Source of the DNA: Caloranaerobacter sp050286925
GTDB taxonomy: Bacteria > Bacillota > Clostridia > Tissierellales > Thermohalobacteraceae
Direction of reading: 5' to 3'
Length of the DNA stretch: 64,000 bases
Assembly (NCBI RefSeq): GCF_050286925.1
Contig: NZ_JBFWFX010000003.1
Coordinates: 184,901-248,900, forward strand
The position numbers were made by a program, and so were the translations under genes. The number at the start of each line of letters is the position of its first letter. The stretch's first letter is position 1. The notes beneath the pieces were generated by a model that made no database searches, was not told the origin of the DNA, and saw nothing but the letters and a program-made list of their open reading frames with translations. Shown here piece by piece: positions 53,331 to 61,412 of the stretch.

Positions 53331-54212
53331 TTAAAATAAATCTTTTTTATCTTTACAATCATATACATTATATTCATACCAAAGCCTTTCTAGTTTTTGG
53401 AAATATTGAGTTATTTCAGTTTTTTCTTTCATCCCAATTGCAATTATTAATGCATTTATCAAACTAAGTGGTGCCACTAAAGAATCAACAAAAGAAATCA
53501 TATTACTTTTAGCTATCAATGTATAATCAGCTATTCCAGATATCGGAGAAAGAAAACTATCTGTTATCCCTATAATTTTACATTCTTGTTGCTTTACATA
53601 ATTTAACGCTTCTAATGTTCTTCTTGAATATCTAGGATAACTAATACCAATTACAACATCACCTTTATTCACCCTAAGTAATTGTTCAAATATATCACTT
53701 ATACCATAGGTTACAACCTTTACATTATCTAAAATCAAGCTAAGATAAAAACCTAAATAATTTGCTAAAGTTGTTGAACTTCTCAAACCTATTATATAAA
53801 CTCTATTGGCATTATAAATACAATCTACAACTTTCTCAAATTCATCATTGTTTATTTCTTCTATTGTACTTCTTATATTATCCATGTCTGCTTTTAATAT
53901 CTTTTTTAATAAAGTACTATTGTCTGAATAGTTATTAGACATACTTAATCTCTGTACTGTTGTAAGTTTATTTTTAATTAATTCTTGTAAAGCTCTTTGT
54001 AAGCTCGGATAACCAGAAAAACCTAAAGCATTAGCGAATCTTACAACAGTTGATTCGCTAACTCCTACCATTTCTCCTAGTTTTGATGCAGTCATAAAAG
54101 CTGCTTTATCATAATGGTTCAATATATATTCAGCTATTAATCTCTGACCTTTACTTAATCTTGGAAAATTAATTTGTATTAAAGTAATAAGATCTTTATC
54201 TTTTTCTTCCAT
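53331..54212 (-). CDS. MurR/RpiR-family transcriptional regulator
   Basis: 293 residues: N-terminal RpiR helix-turn-helix (LSKGQRLIAEYILNHYDKAAFMTASKLGEMVGVSESTVVRFANALGF, split by the normal turns) and a C-terminal SIS sugar-isomerase-like domain (VYIIGLRSSTTLANYLG; GDVVIGISYPRYSRRTL; IIGITDS). Members sense phosphosugars or organic acids. It lies 4 bases after korC, making it the last gene of the kor operon; local control of 2-oxoacid metabolism is inferred. Confidence 0.9.
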   Translation of the reverse strand: MEEKDKDLITLIQINFPRLSKGQRLIAEYILNHYDKAAFMTASKLGEMVGVSESTVVRFANALGFSGYPSLQRALQELIKNKLTTVQRLSMSNNYSDNSTLLKKILKADMDNIRSTIEEINNDEFEKVVDCIYNANRVYIIGLRSSTTLANYLGFYLSLILDNVKVVTYGISDIFEQLLRVNKGDVVIGISYPRYSRRTLEALNYVKQQECKIIGITDSFLSPISGIADYTLIAKSNMISFVDSLVAPLSLINALIIAIGMKEKTEITQYFQKLERLWYEYNVYDCKDKKDLF

Positions 54213-54216
54213 ACCA

Positions 54217-54762
54217 TCATTCCCTATTTAAATTATTAACTAAATTCAAACCTTCTTCAAAAGCTTTCTTATTTAATTCTTCTGTACCTCTAGGAACTCT
54301 TTCTAATATTGCTTCTCTTAATGAATCTATTGAAACAATATTAGTAATACCATGTATAACTCCCAAAGCAACTATATTAGAAACCATTTTGTTTCCTATT
54401 ATTTCTGAAGCTGTTCGTAAAATTGGATATCTATAAACTTTTATATTATTCCTATCTTTAACTTCAACATGTTCATCTACTATAAGTATACCATTATCTT
54501 TTAGGTTTTGTATATATTTATCACAGGCAGCTTGTGTTAAAGCTAATAGTACGTCACTTTCTCTTACTTTAGGATAATTTATATCATCATCGCTAATTAT
54601 TACTTCAGATTTACTTGCTCCACCTCTAGCTTCAGGGCCATATGATTGAGTTTGTACTGCATTTTTATTATCTCTTAAAGCTGCTTCCGCTAATATAATA
54701 CCTGCTAATATTAGTCCTTGTCCTCCCGCTCCACTTAATCTAAACTCAACTCTCTTTGGCAT
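54217..54762 (-). CDS. korC: 2-oxoacid:ferredoxin oxidoreductase, gamma subunit
   Basis: 181-residue gamma subunit of a four-subunit 2-oxoacid:ferredoxin oxidoreductase. RLSGAGGQGLILAGIILAEAA, QTQSYGPEARGGASKSEVIISD and the middle NIVALGVI region are family signatures. It works with the three genes upstream. It begins one base after korB. Confidence 0.92.
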   Translation of the reverse strand: MPKRVEFRLSGAGGQGLILAGIILAEAALRDNKNAVQTQSYGPEARGGASKSEVIISDDDINYPKVRESDVLLALTQAACDKYIQNLKDNGILIVDEHVEVKDRNNIKVYRYPILRTASEIIGNKMVSNIVALGVIHGITNIVSIDSLREAILERVPRGTEELNKKAFEEGLNLVNNLNRE

Positions 54763-54763
54763 A

Positions 54764-55585
54764 CTATCTCTCCTTTTGAAAAATATTTATAATCTTATTG
54801 TATTCGTCAGTATACTCAGGTTCAACAGATTTATATAGTTCGCCAATAAGAATTTTCCCATCTAATTGTTCTTCATCTAGAGACTTTGCAGCTTTTATAT
54901 TAACTGCACTGTCCTTTAAAAATTTCATCATATTAACTGCGTCTCCCTTTTTATTTTTTCTGCCATAATAAGTAGGACATACACTTACTGTTTCTATAAA
55001 AGAAAATCCTTTGTTTTGCATAGCGTTTTTAACTAATTCAGTAATTAACTTTGCGTGATATGCAGTAGCTCTACCAACATAAGTAGCTCCAGCAGCTTTT
55101 GCTAATTCACACAAATCGAAATTTTTATCTATATTCCCATATGGAGCAGTTGTACCTCTTTCCCCTTTTGGTGTAGTTGGTGAATATTGTCCACCTGTCA
55201 TTCCATATATATTATTATTAAATACAATTGTAGTAATATCTATATTTCTTCTTGCTGCATGAATTAAATGATTACCACCAATTGCAGCACAATCCCCATC
55301 ACCAGTTATAACAATTACCTTTAAATTTGGATTAGCCATTTTTATGCCTGTTGCAAAAGCTAAAGCTCTACCGTGAGTTGTATGAAGTGTATTAAAATCT
55401 AAATACCCAGGAGCTCTTGAAGAACACCCTATACCTGAAACTACACAAATTTCATCTTTACTATAACCAAGTTCATCAATAGCTTTTACTACTGATCTTA
55501 AAATTATCCCATGCCCACAACCAGGACACCATATATGAGGCAATCTATTATATCTAAAATATTTTTCAATTAGTTCACTAACCAC
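54764..55585 (-). CDS. korB: 2-oxoacid:ferredoxin oxidoreductase, beta subunit
   Basis: 273-residue thiamine diphosphate-binding subunit. HIWCPGCGHGI and VSGIGCSSRAPGY supply cluster-type cysteines. The TPP motif is VITGDGDCAAIGGNHLIHAARRN followed by NNNIYGMTGGQYSPTTP. The sequence pattern fits 2-oxoglutarate or 2-oxoisovalerate oxidoreductases; the substrate cannot be fixed. Confidence 0.93.
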   Translation of the reverse strand: MVSELIEKYFRYNRLPHIWCPGCGHGIILRSVVKAIDELGYSKDEICVVSGIGCSSRAPGYLDFNTLHTTHGRALAFATGIKMANPNLKVIVITGDGDCAAIGGNHLIHAARRNIDITTIVFNNNIYGMTGGQYSPTTPKGERGTTAPYGNIDKNFDLCELAKAAGATYVGRATAYHAKLITELVKNAMQNKGFSFIETVSVCPTYYGRKNKKGDAVNMMKFLKDSAVNIKAAKSLDEEQLDGKILIGELYKSVEPEYTDEYNKIINIFQKER

Positions 55586-55588
55586 AGT

Positions 55589-56722
55589 TTAAACCTCCTT
55601 AATCTTATCTAAAATTTCATCAGGAGTTATTAATTCTCCGTTAACTTTACCATAACTTATAACATTACAATTTTTACCTGCAATTCTTTCTATCTCATGA
55701 ACATATTGACCTAAATTCATCTCTGTAACTATTATTGTTTTAACTTTTTTAGAAAGTTTATCAATTGCTCTATCAGCAACAGGCCAAATTGTAATAGGTC
55801 TAAACAATCCAACCTTAATTCCTATCTCTCTTGCCATATCAATTGCACTCTTAGCCGATCTAGCAGTGCTTCCATATGCAACTATTGCAATTTCAGCATC
55901 ATCTAAATTATATTCTTCAAATAAAATTATATCCTCTTTATTTACTTCTATTTTATCGATTAATCTTTTAATCAATTTTTCTGCTACAACAGGACTATTA
56001 CTTGGAAAACCTGTTTCATCATGTATTAAACCTGTAACATGAAAACGATATCCTTCTCCATAAGATGCCATTGCAGGTACTAAATCTCCACCCTTTGTCT
56101 CATATGGCTTATAATCCCCTATATTATCTTCTGGTTTTTTTCTATTTATTATCTCTATCTCATCCTCACTTGGTATTTCTATCTTTTCTCTCATATGTGC
56201 AATTACTTCATCTAATAACAACACTACAGGTACTCTGTATTTTTCAGATAAATTAAATGCTTTTACAGTTAAATCAAAAGTTTCACGTACAGAAGATGGT
56301 GTTAAAGCAATAATCGGATGATCTCCATGAGTCCCCCATTTTGCTTGCATTACATCTCCCTGAGCTGGTGATGTAGGTAAACCTGTACTAGGTCCTCCCC
56401 TTTGTACATTTACAATCACACATGGAACTTCTGCAATAGAAGCATATCCAATATTCTCTTGTTTTAAAGAAAAACCAGGTCCACTAGTTGCTGTCATTGA
56501 TTTCAAACCAGTTAGTGATGCACCTATTATAGCAGCCATACTAGCTATTTCATCTTCCATTTGTATAAATTTACCACCAACTCTAGGTAATTTTTGAGCT
56601 GAAAATTCAGCTATTTCTGTAGAAGGAGTTATAGGGTAGCCAGCAAAAAATCTCATACCTGCAGCTATTGCTCCTTCAACACATGCTTCATTTCCTTGCA
56701 TCAACTTAACTTTTTTTTCCAT
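55589..56722 (-). CDS. korA: 2-oxoacid:ferredoxin oxidoreductase, alpha subunit
   Basis: 377-residue alpha subunit. GNEACVEGAIAAGMRFFAGYPITPSTEI, MEDEIASMAAIIGASLTG, TATSGPGFSLKQENIGYA and QRGGPSTGLPTSPAQGDVMQA (read as successive blocks) are diagnostic of KorA/VorB. In anaerobes the complex makes acyl-CoA and reduced ferredoxin from 2-oxoacids, or runs in reverse. Its start overlaps the last base of korD. Confidence 0.94.
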   Translation of the reverse strand: MEKKVKLMQGNEACVEGAIAAGMRFFAGYPITPSTEIAEFSAQKLPRVGGKFIQMEDEIASMAAIIGASLTGLKSMTATSGPGFSLKQENIGYASIAEVPCVIVNVQRGGPSTGLPTSPAQGDVMQAKWGTHGDHPIIALTPSSVRETFDLTVKAFNLSEKYRVPVVLLLDEVIAHMREKIEIPSEDEIEIINRKKPEDNIGDYKPYETKGGDLVPAMASYGEGYRFHVTGLIHDETGFPSNSPVVAEKLIKRLIDKIEVNKEDIILFEEYNLDDAEIAIVAYGSTARSAKSAIDMAREIGIKVGLFRPITIWPVADRAIDKLSKKVKTIIVTEMNLGQYVHEIERIAGKNCNVISYGKVNGELITPDEILDKIKEV

Positions 56723-56928
56723 TATATTTCCCCCCTAAGAAATATTGCATAATCGGGACATCTCAATTCACACAAACCACATTTTATACAAGCATCTAAA
56801 TTGATTATTTCAACCTTACCATCCTTTAATGCTAAAACTTTTTTTGGACAAAATTCTACGCAAATTCCACATCCTTTACACCAATCTTTTTTTATAATAA
56901 GTTCTTTATTTGTTATAGATGTGGGCAT
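56722..56928 (-). CDS. korD: 2-oxoacid:ferredoxin oxidoreductase, delta (ferredoxin) subunit
   Basis: 68-residue 2[4Fe-4S] ferredoxin. The two cluster motifs are CKGCGICVEFCP and CIKCGLCELRCP. It passes electrons from the catalytic subunits to free ferredoxin. First gene of the korDABC-rpiR operon; GGGGGTC precedes the ATG. Confidence 0.94.
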   Translation of the reverse strand: MPTSITNKELIIKKDWCKGCGICVEFCPKKVLALKDGKVEIINLDACIKCGLCELRCPDYAIFLRGEI

Positions 56929-57464
56929 TCTAAGACCCCCTTTTTATACTTTTTTCATTTTTATAATAGCAAAATATATAGTGTATTGCAATTTATTTTT
57001 CATTTTCTTAATTATTTTAATTCATTTTGCAAGTTTTATTTCATTTTATGCAAAATTAATAAAATATTATAAAATATTATATTTTAAGTTTCCTTTTTTT
57101 AATCCATAGGAAATTATAAACTGCATTAATTTGTGGATAATTTTAAATATAATTTCCGTAATAGATTAGGGCAAAATCTTCCTTAATTTATTTAAATCGA
57201 AGGTTTTGTTCTTCTTAACTCAGAAATTCTAATACCTTTAATTTATTCTAAAGATAATATTTTCAGCAAATCTTTTTAAATTAAACTTTTTATAATTTTG
57301 CAAGAAATTTTTATTATACCTTCATAATTTATTTTTTTTCATTAAAAAACAAACAAAAATTACAACAGAATGCAATATCCTCAATCGCTTATCTCCATCT
57401 AATATTATTTTCATATATGTAAATAATAATATTATTAGTTATTGTTAATTAAGGAGTGATGATC
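56929..57464. other. gene-free region between korD and the RNase H-like gene
   Basis: About 535 bases with no gene. The left part is the korD upstream region: on the minus strand a tandem pair, TGCATAAAATGAAATAAAA and TGCAAAATGAATTAAAA, lies at about 57018-57055, followed by TTGCAA and a weak TATTAT that could be the promoter. Repeat copy C occupies 57101-57216. The rest, to 57450, is very AT-rich and holds a stem TAATATTATT / AATAATATTA just before the next gene. No RNA gene was recognised. Confidence 0.6.
57101..57216 (+). repeat. interspersed palindromic repeat, full copy C
   Basis: About 116 bp, same orientation as copy A and nearly identical to it from TGTGGATAATTTTAAATATA onward. The left end ATCCATAGGAAATTATA follows a T-tract, as in the other copies. 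It lies 46 kb from copies A and B. Confidence 0.85.
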
Positions 57465-58103
57465 TTGATACAAATTGATGATGCAGGTAGTGGAAGTCTT
57501 GTTGGTGGAACTTGTATTGGAGCTATGAGAGTTGAAACTGGTGAGTTTTATTATGATATTATACCTATCAGATACTATTCAAAAGAAAATTTTAAAAGTA
57601 AATATTATTTAGAATATGTAGTAACTATAGTTAAAAATCTATTTAAAAAATTAAATGTTGATAAAAACGAAAAAATTCTTGTATGTAGAGGATATATGTT
57701 TGATAACCTTAGAAAATGGTTAAATAACAAAAATTATAATTATGAAAGTGTAAGTATAGGTGAACCGTTACAAACTAAAATTGAAACTACATTCGAAGAA
57801 TATATGATCAAACTCGGACTGCCTATGACATTTATTAGATATACAAAGTATCCATTCCACTTTCACAAAATACTTAAATGGGTATATGCAGATTATGAAA
57901 ATAGATACCAACTTTGCAAAACAGGTTGGAAAAGTTGGCAAAAATATGGAAACCTCAAAACTGAGGTTTCCACACAATTCTTAGATAAATCAAATTTTGT
58001 TTGTTTAAAATGCGGTAATAATATTCCTAACAATTCTGTCGTAAAAGTAATCAAATATACAAGCAACAAACCAACAACTATTTTTCTTCATAATAATTGT
58101 TAA
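57465..58103 (+). CDS. uncharacterised RNase H-like protein with C-terminal Cys motif
   Basis: 212 residues, function unknown to me. The N-terminus IQIDDAGSGSLVGG resembles the first strand and loop of RNase HII/HIII (consensus near DEAGRGPLAGP), including a possible metal-binding Asp. A second possible acidic site is GEPLQTKIETTFEEYM, and a third KWVYADYENR, in an order that would fit an RNase H fold. The last 30 residues have CLKCGNN and a terminal HNNC, a possible zinc site. TTG 57465 is taken as the start, eight bases after AGGAG; ATG 57459 is too close. It is a lone rightward gene, 7 bases tail-to-tail from the carboxyltransferase gene. Confidence 0.75.
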   Translation: MIQIDDAGSGSLVGGTCIGAMRVETGEFYYDIIPIRYYSKENFKSKYYLEYVVTIVKNLFKKLNVDKNEKILVCRGYMFDNLRKWLNNKNYNYESVSIGEPLQTKIETTFEEYMIKLGLPMTFIRYTKYPFHFHKILKWVYADYENRYQLCKTGWKSWQKYGNLKTEVSTQFLDKSNFVCLKCGNNIPNNSVVKVIKYTSNKPTTIFLHNNC

Positions 58104-58110
58104 TATTTAT

Positions 58111-59508
58111 TTATATTGGATATGTTTTCTCTTCTATATCTAATAGTGTATTATCTATTTTATATTTACATGTCTGTCTATATTGGAAGAATTTAATTGC
58201 AATTTGTGGAAACAGAGCATATGTTAAAACATCTTCCTCTTGTTCTATGTACTCTTTAATTTCATTTTTTAATTGTTCTAATTGAGGCTGTAATAAATCG
58301 GCTGGTCTACCTTCATAAACTTCTGTATCGCCAATTATCTTCTTCTTTATTTCATCAGATATAGGTATAGTAGGTCTACCATATAATCCTTTTACATAAT
58401 TTTTTATCTCTGAAGGCACCATTTTATACCTTTCACCCAAAATAACATTAAATACAGCCTGAGTACCCACCATTTGACTCATTGGTGTAACTAATGGAGG
58501 ATAACCTAAATCTTCTCTTACTTTAGGTACTTCTTCTAATACTTTCTCAAATTTATCTAAAGAACCCTGTTGCTCTAATTGTGAAACTAAATTTGATAGC
58601 ATTCCACCTGGTACCTGATATATTAGTGTTTTTGCATTTACCCCTAAAACTTTAGGATTAAGTAGCCCCTCTTTTAGATATTTGTCCCTAATAGGTTTAA
58701 AATATTCGGCTATTTCATTTAATAGATTTAAATCAAGTCCAGTATCATATGGAGTATCTTTTAAAGATGCAACCATAGATTCAGTTGCAGGTTGGCTTGT
58801 TCCCATTGCAAAAGGTGAAATTGCAGTATCAATTATATCTACACCTGCCTCAATTGCTTTTAGATATGTTAAATTAGCAATACCACTAGTAAAGTGAGAA
58901 TGCAACTCTATTGGTAAGTTTACTTTTTCTTTTATTTTTCTTATCAGTTCTTCAGCTACGTATGGTAACAATATTCCTGACATATCTTTAATACATATAG
59001 AATCAGCTCCGATTTCTTCCATTTCTTTAGCTTTTTTAACATAGTAATCAATATCATGTACAGGACTTATAGTAAATGATATCGCTGTTTGAGCATGGCC
59101 TCCAGCTTTTTTAGTCGCATTAACTGCTGTAACTAGATTTCTTACATCATTTAAAGCATCAAAAATTCTCACTATATCTATCCCATTATATATTGATTTT
59201 TTAACAAATTCCTCTACTACATCATCTGGATAATGTTTGTAACCTAATAAATTCTGCCCTCTTAAAAGCATCTGTAGTTTAGTATTTTTTATTGCTTTCC
59301 TAATTTTCCTTAATCTTTCCCATGGGTCTTCATTTAAAAATCTTAAACATGCATCAAAAGTAGCTCCCCCCCAAACCTCTAATGCATGAAAGCCTACTCT
59401 ATCAAGCTTTTCTGCAATAGGCAGCATTTCTTCAGTTTTCATTCTTGTAGCTATTAATGATTGATGAGCATCTCTAAATATTGTTTCTGTAATTTTTACT
59501 TTACTCAT
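58111..59508 (-). CDS. oxaloacetate decarboxylase alpha/pyruvate carboxylase subunit B, no biotin domain
   Basis: 465-residue carboxyltransferase. TETIFRDAHQSLIATRMKTEEM, LEVWGGATFDACLRFLNEDPW, LLRGQNLLGY, ICIKDMSGILLPY and ELHSHFTSG carry the metal- and substrate-binding residues of the TIM barrel. The PYC/OadA domain continues to the end, but no C-terminal biotinyl MKM motif is present. A separate biotin carrier protein must exist elsewhere. It may serve a sodium-pumping decarboxylase or a split carboxylase. Confidence 0.9.
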   Translation of the reverse strand: MSKVKITETIFRDAHQSLIATRMKTEEMLPIAEKLDRVGFHALEVWGGATFDACLRFLNEDPWERLRKIRKAIKNTKLQMLLRGQNLLGYKHYPDDVVEEFVKKSIYNGIDIVRIFDALNDVRNLVTAVNATKKAGGHAQTAISFTISPVHDIDYYVKKAKEMEEIGADSICIKDMSGILLPYVAEELIRKIKEKVNLPIELHSHFTSGIANLTYLKAIEAGVDIIDTAISPFAMGTSQPATESMVASLKDTPYDTGLDLNLLNEIAEYFKPIRDKYLKEGLLNPKVLGVNAKTLIYQVPGGMLSNLVSQLEQQGSLDKFEKVLEEVPKVREDLGYPPLVTPMSQMVGTQAVFNVILGERYKMVPSEIKNYVKGLYGRPTIPISDEIKKKIIGDTEVYEGRPADLLQPQLEQLKNEIKEYIEQEEDVLTYALFPQIAIKFFQYRQTCKYKIDNTLLDIEEKTYPI

Positions 59509-59519
59509 TAAACAACCTC

Positions 59520-60092
59520 CTATAAATTTTTTTCAATAGCAATAATTAAAGGTGGATTATTTACCTGATTAATAAATTCAAACTTAATAACTGTATATTG
59601 TTTTTGATTTAATTCTCTAACAAATTGTTCTATACTGTTTTTTTCCAATTTGCCCATTTCATGCCCATGATATATTACTAAGACTATGATACCGTTTTCC
59701 TTTAGAATTTCTAAAGACTTCTTTATTGCTTTAATCGTAGAGTCAGGTTTAGTTGTTATTTCATGATCTCCGCCTGGAAGATATCCTAAATTAAAAATCA
59801 CTAAATCTACCTTTTCTTTTACATAATTGTCTATATTTTCATGACTATCTTTTATAAGTGTTACCCTATCCAGTAAAATAGAATCTATCAGTTTAGCCTT
59901 CGTATTCTCTATAGCTTTACTTTGTATATCAAATCCATATACTTTACCAGTTTCTCCAACTAATTTTGCTAAAAAAACTGTATCATGACCATTTCCTATA
60001 GTAGCATCAATAACAATATTTCCTTCTTTTACTCTAGCTTCTATTATTTTTTTAGCTATATCTGTGGCTTTAGTAAAGTATTTTCTATTCAT
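59520..60092 (-). CDS. mnmM: tRNA wobble-uridine methyltransferase MnmM (YtqB family)
   Basis: Class I SAM methyltransferase of 190 residues: VIDATIGNGHDTVFLAKLVG (SAM loop), GFDIQSKAIENTK, VIFNLGYLPGGDHEITT and VLVIYHGHEMGK. YtqB/MnmM of Bacillus methylates nm5U34 to mnm5U34, and this protein has the family blocks. It fits with mnmH at 20 kb, which acts on the same nucleotide. Starts one base after the acetyltransferase. Confidence 0.87.
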   Translation of the reverse strand: MNRKYFTKATDIAKKIIEARVKEGNIVIDATIGNGHDTVFLAKLVGETGKVYGFDIQSKAIENTKAKLIDSILLDRVTLIKDSHENIDNYVKEKVDLVIFNLGYLPGGDHEITTKPDSTIKAIKKSLEILKENGIIVLVIYHGHEMGKLEKNSIEQFVRELNQKQYTVIKFEFINQVNNPPLIIAIEKNL

Positions 60093-60093
60093 T

Positions 60094-60537
60094 TCAACAT
60101 CTCCTTTTTGTTTGACAGCTATTTTTAAAAAACTCTTCAGTATTGCAAATTATCAATTTATCCGCAATGATATTATTCGTCTTTAACAATTCTTTTTCAT
60201 CTACATCAGCTAATTTAAAACCTTTTTTTTGTAAATATAAATTTTCATAAGGATAATAAACTTTCTTAATAGAATTTAAATCACAGTAATTTAATATAGA
60301 TCTTAATAAAGAATCTCCTAAGTCTTCTCCTCTCCTATCTGAATCTATGATTAGATAGTTTAGTAGCCCAATATTTTTTATAACAGTAATTTTAGCAACT
60401 CCAATTAGTTCTTCATTTTCCTCCATAACATATATAATCTGATCTAAATCATTTTCTTCTTGAAATCCGTTTTTAACTAGCAGTTTATTTACTTTTGATA
60501 ATTCCTCTTTTTTGCTTATTTTTTTTACAGATATCAT
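60094..60537 (-). CDS. GNAT-family N-acetyltransferase
   Basis: 147-residue protein with a GNAT fold: LIGVAKITVIKNIGLLNYLIIDSDRRGEDLGDSLLRSIL (strand, acetyl-CoA loop DRRGEDLGDSLL and following helix). Substrate unknown. ATG 60537 is chosen over the ATG at 60558, because GGAGGT lies between them. Followed closely by mnmM. Confidence 0.85.
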   Translation of the reverse strand: MISVKKISKKEELSKVNKLLVKNGFQEENDLDQIIYVMEENEELIGVAKITVIKNIGLLNYLIIDSDRRGEDLGDSLLRSILNYCDLNSIKKVYYPYENLYLQKKGFKLADVDEKELLKTNNIIADKLIICNTEEFFKNSCQTKRRC

Positions 60538-60599
60538 TTTTTTACCTCCAAAAATCAAATATTAAACAATTTTATTATATCAAATATTTTTATGTTTTA

Positions 60600-60636
60600 A
60601 AGAAAAAAGTCATTATGACTTTGTCATAATGACTAC
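60600..60636 (-). terminator. rluB terminator
   Basis: Stem AGTCATTATGAC / GTCATAATGACT (60608-60619, 60623-60634) with a TTT loop; read leftward it is followed by TTTTTTC. It overlaps the end of the pseudouridine synthase gene. Confidence 0.9.
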
Positions 60637-61340
60637 AAACTCTTTAGATATTCAATTTCTTTCTTACTTAAATAACGCCAATTTCCTTTTTTTAAATTCC
60701 CTAATTCAATTTTACCAATAGCTATTCTTTTTAATTTTATCACAGGATGATTTATCTTTTCACACATTTTTCTAACCTGTCTATTCTTTCCTTCATGTAT
60801 TGTTATTTTTACAATAGAATAATTATTATATTTTTTTAGCACTTTTATTTTCGCTTTTGATGTTACATAATTATCAATTTTTAATCCATTTCTAAACTCA
60901 TTTAATTCTTTTTCAGTAGGAACTCCTTTAATTTTAGCAATATAAACCTTTTCAATTTCATGCTTAGGATGAGTTAATTTATAAGTTAAATCTCCATCAT
61001 TTGTGAGAAATATAAGCCCCGAAGTATCATAATCTAACCTTCCAACAGGATATATCCTTTCATTAATACTCTTTACTAAATCGAGTACAGTAGGTCGATT
61101 AAATTGGTCCTTAACAGTTGTAATATACCCTTCTGGTTTATTAAGTGCTATATAAATATAATCCTCTTTTTTTATAACTCGTTTATTATCAACTAATACT
61201 ATATCAATGTCAGGGTCTATCTTATAACCTAATTTATCAACCACTTTTCCATTAACTTTTACTCTACCCTGTAAAATTAATGTTTCAGATTTTCTTCTAG
61301 ATGCAACTCCGCACATAGCTAAGTACTTCTGTAATCTCAA
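60633..61340 (-). CDS. rluB: pseudouridine synthase, RluB/RsuA family
   Basis: Modifies rRNA uridines. The 235 residues have an N-terminal S4 RNA-binding domain (MRLQKYLAMCGVASRRKSETLI) and a catalytic domain with NKPEGYITTVKDQ and the catalytic Asp in YPVGRLDYDTSGLIFLTNDG, then EGKNRQVRKMCE. RluB and RsuA subgroups cannot be cleanly separated by eye. Start is TTG 61340 with AAGGAG upstream. Confidence 0.9.
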   Translation of the reverse strand: MRLQKYLAMCGVASRRKSETLILQGRVKVNGKVVDKLGYKIDPDIDIVLVDNKRVIKKEDYIYIALNKPEGYITTVKDQFNRPTVLDLVKSINERIYPVGRLDYDTSGLIFLTNDGDLTYKLTHPKHEIEKVYIAKIKGVPTEKELNEFRNGLKIDNYVTSKAKIKVLKKYNNYSIVKITIHEGKNRQVRKMCEKINHPVIKLKRIAIGKIELGNLKKGNWRYLSKKEIEYLKSL

Positions 61341-61412
61341 ATTATCCTTCTCCTTTTCATTAGTTTTTAATACAAAATCTAAATTATAACTTTTTATTTT
61401 ATATTAAAAATA

